Source: F1-80-MAGs062 sp046345315 | Lineage (GTDB): Bacteria > Planctomycetota > Planctomycetia > Planctomycetales > Planctomycetaceae | Assembly (NCBI GenBank): GCA_046345315.1 | Contig: JBKDKA010000022.1 | Coordinates: 1-64,000 of the forward strand | DNA length: 64,000 nt | Direction of reading: 5' to 3' | In this document: positions 27,152 through 35,907 of the stretch, piece by piece | Position numbering within the stretch: the stretch's first letter is position 1 | How the letters are laid out: each line of letters opens with the position of its first letter | The notes under the pieces: generated by a model | Seen by the model: only the letters and a program-made list of their open reading frames with translations | The model's database searches: none | What the model was told of the DNA's origin: nothing | Position numbers and translations under genes: made by a program

Positions 27152-28642
27152 TCAGGATTGTTCGCTTCGAGCTCGATCCAGCGCCTGCTGCCATCCGGCA
27201 CGCAGTGTCTCTGCCTGTGCTTCCGGCAGCTGAGGCTCAAAGATGCGATCCTGCTGCCAGATCGATTCCAGTTCCTCCGGACCAGACCAGAATCCCACGG
27301 ACAGTCCTGCCAGAAACGCGGCTCCCAGTGCTGTGGATTCAAAGACTCGTGGACGCACAACCGGAACGCCGATGAGATCTGCCTGAAACTGCATCAGAAG
27401 ATCGTTTCTCGACGCGCCGCCATCCACTCGCAGCGAAGTGATCTTCAGCCCCGAATCATTCTTCATCGCTTCCACGACATCAGTCACCTGATAGGCGATG
27501 GATTCGAGTGCGGCGCGAGCGATGTGAGCACCGGTTGCACCTCGAGTCAGACCGCAGATAAGACCTCGGGCATCGGCATCCCAGTGAGGAGCTCCCAGTC
27601 CGGTGAAAGCAGGAACCACATAAACGCCGCCGTTATCCGGCACGCTGGCTGCCAGCGCCTCGACATCGGAAGAACGCCGAATGATTTTCAGGCCGTCGCG
27701 CAGCCACTGCACAACGGCGCCCGCGACGAAAACACTTCCTTCGAGTGCATAGTCGACGCGTCTGCCGATCTTCCATCCGACAGTCGTCAGCAGCTGATTT
27801 CGTGAGCGACGCGGTTTTGTTCCCGTGTTCATCAGCAGAAAACACCCGGTCCCGTATGTGTTTTTCACCATCCCCGGCCGGGTGCAGACCTGTCCGAACA
27901 ACGCTGCCTGCTGATCTCCCGCGATCCCGGAGATCGTGATCGGTCGGCCGAAGAGCGATCTGTGAGAAGTTCCGTAGATCTCACTGGAAGAGCGAATCGT
28001 CGGCAGTACAGACTGAGGAATCCGAAGTGCCTGACAGATATCCTCATCCCACTGACATTCGTGGATGTCACACAACATTGTCCGGGAGGCGTTCGAGACG
28101 TCTGTTGCATGGATGTCACCGCGAGTCAGATTCCACAGCAGCCAGGAGTCTATCGTGCCGAAGGCCAGCTGCCCCTGGCGAGCTCGTTGACGTGCACCTT
28201 CCACGTGTTCGAGAATCCAGGCGAGTTTGGTGCCCGAAAAATAGGAATCAATAACAAGCCCGGTTCGTTCGCGGATCATTTCCGCATGACGACCTTTTCG
28301 AAGCCGCTCGCAGACGCCCGCTGTTCGTCGATCCTGCCAGACAATCGCCGGTGCGATCGGCTGCCCCGTGCTGCGATCCCAGACGACCGTGGTTTCACGC
28401 TGGTTGGTGATTCCGATTGCGGCTACGTCCTCAGCGGAACGGCCCGATTTCTTCAAGGCGCTCCGAGCCACCGCGAGCTGCGTGCTCCAGATCTCATTCG
28501 CGTCGTGCTCAACCCAGCCTGGCTGTGGAAACGACTGAGTGAATTCCTTCTGAGCGACCGCGATGATCGTTCCCTGTCGATCAATGACGAGCGCTCGAGA
28601 ACTGGTAGTGCCCTGATCAAGGGCAAGGATGCAGGATGTCAT
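27152..28642 (-). CDS. glpK: Glycerol kinase
   Basis: A 496-residue FGGY-family kinase phosphorylating glycerol. The N-terminus MTSCILALDQGTTSSRALV and the blocks AIGITNQRETTVVWD, FSGTKLAWILEHVEGAR, GIAGDQQAALFGQ and YGTGCFLLMNTG are diagnostic. ATG 28642 was chosen because AGGA lies about 8 nt upstream and it starts the conserved domain; the frame runs open 26 codons further. It is the first gene of the glpK-glpD pair. No glycerol facilitator is nearby. Confidence 0.95.
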   Translation of the reverse strand: MTSCILALDQGTTSSRALVIDRQGTIIAVAQKEFTQSFPQPGWVEHDANEIWSTQLAVARSALKKSGRSAEDVAAIGITNQRETTVVWDRSTGQPIAPAIVWQDRRTAGVCERLRKGRHAEMIRERTGLVIDSYFSGTKLAWILEHVEGARQRARQGQLAFGTIDSWLLWNLTRGDIHATDVSNASRTMLCDIHECQWDEDICQALRIPQSVLPTIRSSSEIYGTSHRSLFGRPITISGIAGDQQAALFGQVCTRPGMVKNTYGTGCFLLMNTGTKPRRSRNQLLTTVGWKIGRRVDYALEGSVFVAGAVVQWLRDGLKIIRRSSDVEALAASVPDNGGVYVVPAFTGLGAPHWDADARGLICGLTRGATGAHIARAALESIAYQVTDVVEAMKNDSGLKITSLRVDGGASRNDLLMQFQADLIGVPVVRPRVFESTALGAAFLAGLSVGFWSGPEELESIWQQDRIFEPQLPEAQAETLRAGWQQALDRARSEQS

Positions 28643-28698
28643 CTCGTGGTCCTGTCTCTTCTGTTTTCCTGAGTCACCGGATACTGCCTGCTGCCTCT

Positions 28699-28720
28699 GT
28701 GACAAAATACCAAGTGTCAC
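28699..28720 (-). promoter_or_regulatory. Candidate operator upstream of glpK
   Basis: GTGACA (28699-28704) and TGTCAC (28715-28720) form a perfect 6-bp inverted repeat with a 10-nt spacer, 57 nt upstream of the glpK start. The 705-bp divergent gap 28643-29347 otherwise holds only a family A element and no convincing gene. The regulator is unknown, and the repeat could be chance. Confidence 0.25.
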
Positions 28721-29190
28721 GAAACAACGGTTGGCATCTTCAAGACTGAGTCGCAGCGTTCATCGGAGTGTTAACTCTAACATCGATGAATCATTCAGCA
28801 CCAGTCCCCTTGCGCGACACTCCGAGTAATGACATATCGGTCCGCCTTCTGCAGGCAAAGCATTGGGCCAGCACTCTCAAACGTCGCTTATCCACTCGAC
28901 GCTACCATTTTGTCACAGCCTCTCAGGATTCAAGCGACAGATCCTTCCGCCAGCAGTCGATGCACCCGAATCGGCATTTTCGGCGATTTTTCTGATCACT
29001 CTCACGGAGGCCGCTGCTGAAATGAACAACCTTTCAGGATCGCGCTGGCTGCGATCCGAAGAATTGGACATAATTTCAGCCGTTCGGCCTGATTCGTTTG
29101 CGCGATTTCCGGCCGGGAGTTCAGTTGGATCCATCTCTCAGCCGGAATCCGTGCCCGTCCCGTGCTGAATTAAATCAAAACGCGATGACG

Positions 29191-29323
29191 GGCTCTGTGC
29201 TAAGTCGGCCATGAAAAGATAGAAGACGGAAGGTGGTTCCTGTGTGCCACTGGCTATGCCAGTGCTGCTTGCTGGAAAACACTGGCGTAGCCAGTGGCAC
29301 ACGACAATTGATCCTTCACAGAT
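29191..29323 (+). repeat. Palindromic element, family A, copy 2 (diverged)
   Basis: The two 23-nt arms (29242-29264 and 29280-29302) match the family, with one base changed in the right arm (GGCGTAGCC). The flanks GGCTCTGTGCTAAGTCGGCC and CTTCACAGATCACC are diverged versions of the outer parts seen in copies 1 and 5. It ends 25 bp before the PhyH start codon, so it lies in that gene's leader or promoter. Confidence 0.7.
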
Positions 29324-29347
29324 CACCAGCTCCTCGGAAGACGAACC

Positions 29348-30295
29348 ATGACAACCACATTTAAAGCACCACACGTTGCACAGACTGATTTCAGCCTGAC
29401 CAGTCTCGGACATCATCTGGAAACGATACCTGGTGCGTTCGGCTGGCTCGAAGACAGTCGCAGTCTGATGGGACAACCAGAGAAACTCCGCGAGAAGCTG
29501 GAAACAGACGGATACCTGTATCTCAGGGGAGCACTCGACGCCGAACTCGTCAGCGATGCCGGGGGGCGACTTCTGGAACAGCTGAGTGAGCTGGAAATGA
29601 TTCAGCCCGGAACCGCAGTATCCGATGGAATTGCCCGAAATCCGTGGAAGGCCCGATCCTGCCATTCACTTGTCCATTCAAACCAGCCTCTTCAGCAGCT
29701 GCTCTTTCAGGGAAAGATGATTTCCGTTTTTGAACTGCTGCTGAACAGCGCGATCCGACATTTTGACTTTACCTGGATTCGGGTCATGGGGCCGGGTAAA
29801 GGCACGGCTCCTCATGCCGATTCGGTCTACATGAACCGCGGCACACAGCAGCTCTACACAGCATGGACGCCGCTCATGGAGATTCCGCTCGAGATCGGAG
29901 GTCTCATGGTCATGCCGGGTTCTCACCGCCTGAGTCGTCTGCAGAAGTATTTCGATTCCGATGTGGACTCATTCTGCGAAAACCGAGCTCCGAGAAAACC
30001 GAAGGACGCCCACGAATGGATCGGTCCCGTGGGCGACGGCAAGCTCAGCGAGAATCCTCGAGTGCTTCGCGAACGACTCGGACTCCCCTGGCTGACGGCA
30101 GAGACCTGGCAGCCAGGAGATGTCCTGATCTTTCACATTCACACGCTGCATGCATCCCTCGACAATCACTCCGATCGGATTCGGATGTCGGTGGACACTC
30201 GTTATCAGCGTGCTGACGAACCAGCAGACCCGAGATGGGTTGGCCCGAACCCGCCGGGGCATTCCAAAGCCGACCGGCGGTCTGTGATCTGCTGA
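29348..30295 (+). CDS. Phytanoyl-CoA dioxygenase (PhyH) family protein
   Basis: A 315-residue non-haem Fe(II)/2-oxoglutarate dioxygenase. The iron site is His156-x-Asp158 in APHADSVYMNRG with a distal His268 in HIHTLHASLDN. An Arg for 2-oxoglutarate is expected in RIRMSVDTRYQ. The segment GGLMVMPGSHRLSRLQ is typical of PhyH proteins acting on small metabolites. No signal peptide is visible. Substrate cannot be read from the sequence. The stop lies 2 bp from the stop of the convergent gene downstream. Confidence 0.85.
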   Translation: MTTTFKAPHVAQTDFSLTSLGHHLETIPGAFGWLEDSRSLMGQPEKLREKLETDGYLYLRGALDAELVSDAGGRLLEQLSELEMIQPGTAVSDGIARNPWKARSCHSLVHSNQPLQQLLFQGKMISVFELLLNSAIRHFDFTWIRVMGPGKGTAPHADSVYMNRGTQQLYTAWTPLMEIPLEIGGLMVMPGSHRLSRLQKYFDSDVDSFCENRAPRKPKDAHEWIGPVGDGKLSENPRVLRERLGLPWLTAETWQPGDVLIFHIHTLHASLDNHSDRIRMSVDTRYQRADEPADPRWVGPNPPGHSKADRRSVIC

Positions 30296-30297
30296 GT

Positions 30298-32739
30298 TTA
30301 TTTCTTTTCGGCGTTGTCAGGCTGCCGCAGAAGCCAGACTTCCGCCACCTGACATCCGCGACCGTTGCCGCCAAAACCCGCTTCGCGATTCCAGCGAATG
30401 CGCAGATCGCCGTCCTGAGTCGCCTCAGCCGGGATTGCAAACTCCTGCGGGGTTATCTCCGTTGGTTTGAGCTGGAAGTCATGGATCGTCAGTCCATCCG
30501 CCTGCATGCGAATTTTCATCGGTCGGAGCGGCTCTGCGGAGTAGACAACACGAATCCGGTATGTCGCTTTCGGATCCAGATTTTCATAGTACATCTCAAG
30601 CGGTGCGTCATACATGCTCAAAACATTGTTCCACCACTCACGCGGGCTGTCGGGACGGGGATCAAAGCTTGTGAAGACCGACTTTCGAAAATCCGGGTTC
30701 TCGGAGAACGGAACGATGTTTGGGGCCAGATGAGGCTGCCGCTGAGGATCTCCCAGGTCATCGTAGAAACTGCCGGGGCCCGGGTCTGTGCGGTTCACCA
30801 CAGCATCAAGTGCCTTGAGACGCTCTTCTTCCGTCGGAAGCCCCCGAACTTCAGCCAGTTGCTTTCGCAGCCAGACGCGGTCGTTCAGTGGCACGTCGAT
30901 CGTTTCGTGAGATGTCCCGCGGCCGATCTGCCCCTGCTGCAGTTGACTGTTCAGCTGCATCTGAATCGTCTGAAAGAGTGCTTCTGAAAGATCGTTGAGT
31001 CGACTTCGACGATCCGGGGAAACCAGAATCCGATCCGCTTTCTCCAGTTCTGTTTCTGCCAGCTGAATGGCTGACAGTGTGCCCGATCGGCGGGCCTGAC
31101 GAAGCAGGGACTCCGCTTCTTTTCGCTGAGCTGTTTCTGCAATCAGCCGATCTCTGAGCCATGCATCGTAATAGGCGCGATACAGTCCCTGGAGAAATCT
31201 CCAGTTGTGAAGCAGGCGTGGTCCGCCGGATCGCTCCATGCTCTGAAACTGTCGAAGTGTCGTTTCCACGCCGGTATTGGTGAGCAGTGGACCTGTCCAG
31301 TTTCGCTCGAGTGCCAGAAGTCCCTGAGCGAAGGATTCGGTAAACTCTTCGGCAATGAAATAACGACTGTACTGCCGCAGAATATCGATCACCGGAGTCT
31401 GGCTGTTCCACCCAAGACCACTCCAGATGAATTTATTCACATCGTCGTTGCAGCCTTCGGAGTAAGTGATGAAACCGATCGTCGCAGGTTTGTAATAGCG
31501 ATAGATTGCCGCCTGGCTCATCGGACGCGGATTGATGACTTCACGTCCCTGTGTCAGCGCGAATGCAGTATCCCATTCAGGAACTGCATGCTGGCAGTTG
31601 ATGCTGTGAGTGATATCCGGATAACCTCGAATCGGATATCGAGCCGGAATCGCCTGACGAACGTCATAAAGACTCATTCGCACCTGAGGACCGAAAACAA
31701 TTCCATCCAGCCATGCGGGCTCGGTCTTCATGAACTGATAGAATTCATCGTCCCAGTCCTTGTTGAAGCTCTGAGGTGACATCCACATCTGTGCTTTCGG
31801 ATGATACTTCCGCAGCAGAGCGGCCTGTTTCTCAAGTAGTGCCATGAGAGGCAGCGGATGAGTATGCCCGGGATCGCCTCCCGGAACAAAAATCACATCG
31901 ATCCGTGGCAGGCGACGGTAAACTTCTTCCCATTCCTTCAGTGCGGAAGCCACTGTCTGCGGGTCGGTATAGTCTTTATCCATGGCGGGATACCAGATCC
32001 AGACACCAAGACCGTATTCATCCGCAACACGAGACATATCCACCATCATCTGCATGGGTGGCACCGGAAAGTGCGGGCTGTCTGCGTCGTCGTCGGAACG
32101 CGGCGGAATCAATTCGATGGCGTTCGTACCGAAGACCGCCAGATCACGATAGTACTGTTCCCATTGTTTCAGGTCCCAGGCATCGTAGGAGTTTGTCTTG
32201 GGGCGGTAGCCGAGCTGGTGACCTCGCAGCGGAGTCTCAGGTGCGGAATCCTCCTGAAAGTCTGCGGGGATTCTGATCTGCCCGCGGCTCATTCGGAGTT
32301 CCCGAAGCAACCTTCCGACACCAAACAGGACACCACGTTCATCGTTTCCGGAAACGACCACTGTTGACCTGGTTCGTGACACCAGAATCTGATACCCCTC
32401 CGGACGATCATTCCCCGCCACTGCCGGAAGACCTCGGGATTTCAGCAGTGATGCCAGGGACGTTTTTCGCCCCACCAGAATTGCCGGAGACGCGGAGCCT
32501 TCGGAAGTCGAAGTCTTCGAGGCACTGTTCAGAGAAATCATCGTGCGTGTGCGGACTTCCTCAACGAGCATCTGCACTGCTTTTGCTTCGCGAGGCGTTG
32601 TGCTGTCCGGCGTCACCACCTGTGCGGATGACAGGTCCATGAGATCTTCCGCTGCCAGGCCAACACCTGAGCTGCAGGCCTGCACCAGCGAAACAAACGC
32701 AACGACCCAGAGACACTTCTTTCCCATGAGGGCATTCAC
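30298..32739 (-). CDS. Secreted GH67-N/glycosidase-like protein of unknown specificity
   Basis: An 813-residue protein with a signal peptide (LWVVAFVSLVQACSSGVGLAA). Residues about 40-160 look like the alpha-glucuronidase/GH20 N-terminal beta domain (AILVGRKTSLASLL, GYQILVSRT, GNDERGVLFGVGRLLREL). A putative TIM-barrel region follows (LGYRPKTNSYDAWDLKQWEQ, NAIELIPPRSDDD, VDVIFVPGGDPGHTHP-like motifs). The C-terminal domain has a sandwich character. It is not a clear match to a characterised glycoside hydrolase family. Cys22 might be a lipobox but the preceding residues (VQA) are atypical. Confidence 0.6.
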   Translation of the reverse strand: MNALMGKKCLWVVAFVSLVQACSSGVGLAAEDLMDLSSAQVVTPDSTTPREAKAVQMLVEEVRTRTMISLNSASKTSTSEGSASPAILVGRKTSLASLLKSRGLPAVAGNDRPEGYQILVSRTRSTVVVSGNDERGVLFGVGRLLRELRMSRGQIRIPADFQEDSAPETPLRGHQLGYRPKTNSYDAWDLKQWEQYYRDLAVFGTNAIELIPPRSDDDADSPHFPVPPMQMMVDMSRVADEYGLGVWIWYPAMDKDYTDPQTVASALKEWEEVYRRLPRIDVIFVPGGDPGHTHPLPLMALLEKQAALLRKYHPKAQMWMSPQSFNKDWDDEFYQFMKTEPAWLDGIVFGPQVRMSLYDVRQAIPARYPIRGYPDITHSINCQHAVPEWDTAFALTQGREVINPRPMSQAAIYRYYKPATIGFITYSEGCNDDVNKFIWSGLGWNSQTPVIDILRQYSRYFIAEEFTESFAQGLLALERNWTGPLLTNTGVETTLRQFQSMERSGGPRLLHNWRFLQGLYRAYYDAWLRDRLIAETAQRKEAESLLRQARRSGTLSAIQLAETELEKADRILVSPDRRSRLNDLSEALFQTIQMQLNSQLQQGQIGRGTSHETIDVPLNDRVWLRKQLAEVRGLPTEEERLKALDAVVNRTDPGPGSFYDDLGDPQRQPHLAPNIVPFSENPDFRKSVFTSFDPRPDSPREWWNNVLSMYDAPLEMYYENLDPKATYRIRVVYSAEPLRPMKIRMQADGLTIHDFQLKPTEITPQEFAIPAEATQDGDLRIRWNREAGFGGNGRGCQVAEVWLLRQPDNAEKK

Positions 32740-32956
32740 CTGATCGAGTTCAGAATGCAGACAGATCCTGTCAACCGCAGGCTTCTATCCGGAGATCTGT
32801 CGTTACTGGACGCCTGAACTGGTGAGATTATTCTTCCTGGGCACCTCGCACAAGCGGCCGCTGGACAAATGCCTGCTGCGTCGCCATCTTTGGGCTCGAC
32901 ATCGCGATGTCCTGACTCATTGCTCGTGACAGACATTGTCGCTGGGCTGATCATTC

Positions 32957-33577
32957 CGAATGGCAACAGCGGCTCAGCAGGAGCTTCGCTCTTCGGAAAT
33001 GTTTCTCCTTTGTGATCTTCATGTGCTTCGTGGTGCAACCTGTTTTTCAACACGAAGATCACAAAGGACACGAAGGATGTGTGTGATCAATTGTCTGATC
33101 TCAGGTGGGCCGAGGCTTCTGCCGAGGCGTCTGAGGCTGTGAAGAGAAATGGTTTCGTAGTTTCGGGACGTTGCTTGCGGTGTGCCTGCGCTTCGCTTGT
33201 CACACCCTACAGAAAATCGCAGCCGCTTATGCGGTGGTCATCGTGAATGACAACAGCGGCTCCACAGGAGTTGAGCCATTCCGAAATGTTTCTCCTTCGT
33301 GATCTTCGTGTCCTTCGTGGTGAAACCTGTTTTTCAGAATGAAGATCACGAAACGCACGAAGGATGTGTGTGAGCAAGTGACTGATTTCCGGCAGCACCT
33401 CAATGCTTATGCCGAGGCGTCTGAGGCTGTGAAAGAAATCATTTCGTAGTTTCGGGGCGTTGTTTGCGGTGTGCCTGCGCTTCGCTTGTCACACCCTACA
33501 AGAAATCGCAGCCGCTTTTGCGGTGGTCATCGTGAAAAACAACAGCGGCTCAACAGGAGTTGAGCCTTCCCGATGTG
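32957..33577 (+). repeat. 288-289-bp tandem duplication (family C), about 2.1 copies
   Basis: The unit begins CAACAGCGGCTC and carries an inverted block around CTTCGTGATCTTCGTG and CACGAAGGATGTGTG. It then holds CGAGGCGTCTGAGGCTGTGAA and GTGTGCCTGCGCTTCGCTTG, and recurs at an offset of 287-289 bp. Copies have drifted by scattered substitutions. It dominates the 991-bp gap 32740-33730, which contains no convincing gene. The first copy shows a family B-like AGCAGGAGCTTCG at its left edge. Confidence 0.8.
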
Positions 33578-33626
33578 CGTTGTCCAACTAATCGTGCCCT
33601 CAGAAATTCCGGTTGCGACCAAATAG

Positions 33627-33663
33627 AAAACCCGCAGTCGACATTCGTCGGACTGCGGGTTTT
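33627..33663 (-). terminator. Strong intrinsic terminator after the thioredoxin-fold gene
   Basis: AAAACCCGCAGTC (33627-33639) and GACTGCGGGTTTT (33651-33663) form a perfect 13-bp stem with an 11-nt loop. On the minus strand it follows the stop of the gene at 33731 by about 67 bp and ends in a T-run. The A/T flanks make it possibly bidirectional. Confidence 0.85.
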
Positions 33664-33730
33664 CAGTGAAATTCTCAGATTCTCGTACCCGCCATAGAGA
33701 TGGCTCTGTGCGGGCAGCACCAATCAGAAA

Positions 33731-35704
33731 TCAGTTCTTTGCCGGAGCAGCCTTGGCTGCCGACTGGCGAGTTGCTGATTCCAGCTTATCACCCTTCAGG
33801 AGTGCCTGAACTCCCGCGTCAAGGTTGGCAGTGGCGATTCCACCGGCGACAGTACCGGACTTGTCAACGAGGAACATCGTGGGAACAGATACGATGCCGT
33901 ATTCACGTGCAATCTTTCCGTCGGTACCATCGGCATCACGGATACTGTTCCAGGTAATCTCATGCTGCTTGATGTAACTCGGCAGTGCATCCGCGCTGGA
34001 ATCGAGGTTCACACCAAGGATTTCAAAACCACTGGCTTTGTACTTTTTGTGAATCTCGTTGATCTGAGCGAGATCATCCGTGAACGGCTTGGCCCACGTC
34101 GCCCAGAAGACCACGAGAGTGACTCGTCCTCGATAATCAGCCGACGACAACGGTCGATTGTTCAGAGCCGTTCCCTCCAGAGCCAGTTTGGTGCCCGTGA
34201 GCGAAAGTCTCTTCAGAGCACCTCGGGCACGAATTCCGGCATTGGATCGTTCATAGTCTTTGGCGAGCCGTGCATACCAGGCTTTGGCATCGTCAAGTCG
34301 GCCCATAAGCTCAAGGCTGATCGCCAGCTGAGCAATTGCATCCGCTGCGTCTTCCGACTTCGGCCAGCGTTTTGCAAATACTTCCAGCTGTTCAAGCCAC
34401 CATTTCTGAGCAGCGTCTCGTTTGGTTTCATCATCTGTCTTCAGCTGAACTGCGTATTCAGCAAGCAGGCGACGGTAGTAAACATAGCCAAGGATGTCTT
34501 CATTCTCTTTGACTTTGTCCTGCAGCGCGGTCAGTCGCTCAAGTCCTTCCGGGTAAGCGCCCGTCTGTGTTGCCGCAGCAACGCCGTCTGCGAACTGGCG
34601 AACCCACTGCAGCTTGTCTTCGGGCTTCTGTGGCTGAGCAATAATCTGTTCAATCAGATCGGCTCGCTTCACGTTGTATTTGGCGATGTCCTGAGGTTTC
34701 GAATCCGGTGCCGGGCTGGCTTCATCGACCTTCTGCAGAGCTGCGAGAAGTTTCTGCATCTCTTCCGACATGCTTTCTCCGGTTGAGGCATCAGCTGACG
34801 ACAGCCGTGGCTGCATCAGAATCCCACCCACCTGAATCGACTGCGGACCGCTGCCGTCCAGTGGGGTCGGAATCTGTGTCAGTTTCCAGGTCTCGCCGAC
34901 TCGCACCATTTCACCGATCATGATCAGATCAGTTTTTTCACCGTTCTGAATGAATGCCATGGCGTTTTCAAGGACCATGAGTTCCATGGAGGAACGACCG
35001 TCTTCCACGGGAATGAGCCCTGGCAGTGGCGAATCGAATCGAACCCATTTAGAACGAGGACTGACCACCTTGGAGGCCTGCAGTACGGCTCGAAGCTTCG
35101 CGGTGATATCCGCAGTCGACTCCGCAATCTGTTTGGCAACGTCGTCAGAAATCTTCAGCGCCTGAACCTCTTCCTGGGTGATCATGACACTGCTCAGAGC
35201 TCGAACATCGCCCTGAATAATGGCATCGACCGCAACATGAGCTGCCTCCTGAGCGGAAATCATTTTCCAGGAATCAATGCGGCCATCTTCATTCTGGTCG
35301 ATCCCCCAGCGAGTTCCGCCCCAGTTCATCCAGCGGCTCTGGTCAGGCTTCCCGTTCTTGTTGCTGTCGACGTCTCGATAGACTTCCAGTCCCATGCGAT
35401 AAAATCGGAAGAGGTCCGGCTTGCTGTCGCCATTGACGTCGGTGAATCGTCGAAGAACCTGACCTGCAGGTCCGTAAACGACGAAGCCGGCAGCTCCCTG
35501 AGCACGTTCGACTTCGACACGACACTTTGCCATCTCCGCGGCTTCCGGTGTGTCGAATTCGATATCCTTCTGAACCGGAAGATAGTCTTTCAGCAGCTTT
35601 TCTGCTGATGGCCCCTGCCCGAAAGCAGATCCCATGACTGAAATGCCGATGGTGACTCCCATCGCTGCAAAATGCGCGAATCGCGTGAATCGCATCCCTG
35701 CCAC
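33731..35704 (-). CDS. Exported TlpA/thioredoxin-fold protein lacking the CxxC motif
   Basis: A 657-residue protein with a signal peptide ending near GSAFGQG. An N-terminal segment (about 85-145) has Asp/Asn-rich EF-hand-like turns (DVNGDSKPDL, DSNKNGKPDQ, DQNEDGRID). A long helical middle part follows. The C-terminal thioredoxin/AhpC-type domain (about 505-650) reads GRVTLVVFWATWAKPF, then GFEILGVNLDSS and YGIVSVPTMFLVD with the cis-Pro. Residues 534-541 (WATWAKPF) occupy the place of the usual WATWCGPC, so both redox cysteines are absent. Redox activity is therefore unlikely; a binding or scaffold role is inferred. Confidence 0.8.
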   Translation of the reverse strand: MAGMRFTRFAHFAAMGVTIGISVMGSAFGQGPSAEKLLKDYLPVQKDIEFDTPEAAEMAKCRVEVERAQGAAGFVVYGPAGQVLRRFTDVNGDSKPDLFRFYRMGLEVYRDVDSNKNGKPDQSRWMNWGGTRWGIDQNEDGRIDSWKMISAQEAAHVAVDAIIQGDVRALSSVMITQEEVQALKISDDVAKQIAESTADITAKLRAVLQASKVVSPRSKWVRFDSPLPGLIPVEDGRSSMELMVLENAMAFIQNGEKTDLIMIGEMVRVGETWKLTQIPTPLDGSGPQSIQVGGILMQPRLSSADASTGESMSEEMQKLLAALQKVDEASPAPDSKPQDIAKYNVKRADLIEQIIAQPQKPEDKLQWVRQFADGVAAATQTGAYPEGLERLTALQDKVKENEDILGYVYYRRLLAEYAVQLKTDDETKRDAAQKWWLEQLEVFAKRWPKSEDAADAIAQLAISLELMGRLDDAKAWYARLAKDYERSNAGIRARGALKRLSLTGTKLALEGTALNNRPLSSADYRGRVTLVVFWATWAKPFTDDLAQINEIHKKYKASGFEILGVNLDSSADALPSYIKQHEITWNSIRDADGTDGKIAREYGIVSVPTMFLVDKSGTVAGGIATANLDAGVQALLKGDKLESATRQSAAKAAPAKN

Positions 35705-35907
35705 TCCGTACTAAAGCGAATTCTGACTCGAATTCGTACCGTCATTGAAATCAATACCGGCCGAGACAACGTTTCCATCTCCGGGTCAAACCTGAGACCC
35801 GATCGACCGGCGCCTGACGCGCGGAGTTTACGAAATGCAGCAACATCAAGTCACGATCAGTTTTCGTGTGAGGTTGAGTAAAATCGGGAATTTTCGGCAA
35901 AATTCTT

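Noticed and set aside
27962..28672. Plus-strand frame of 236 codons opposite glpK
   Set aside because: Pure antisense shadow of a well-conserved glycerol kinase.
28643..29347. Small genes in the glpK/PhyH gap
   Set aside because: Several short frames exist, but products are Ser/Arg-rich without start signals.
30319..30364. Lipoprotein status of the GH67-N-like protein (Cys after VQA)
   Set aside because: Gln before Ala-Cys is atypical for a lipobox, and a signal peptidase I site follows shortly after; left open. The relevant codons are at the opposite end of the gene, near 32670.
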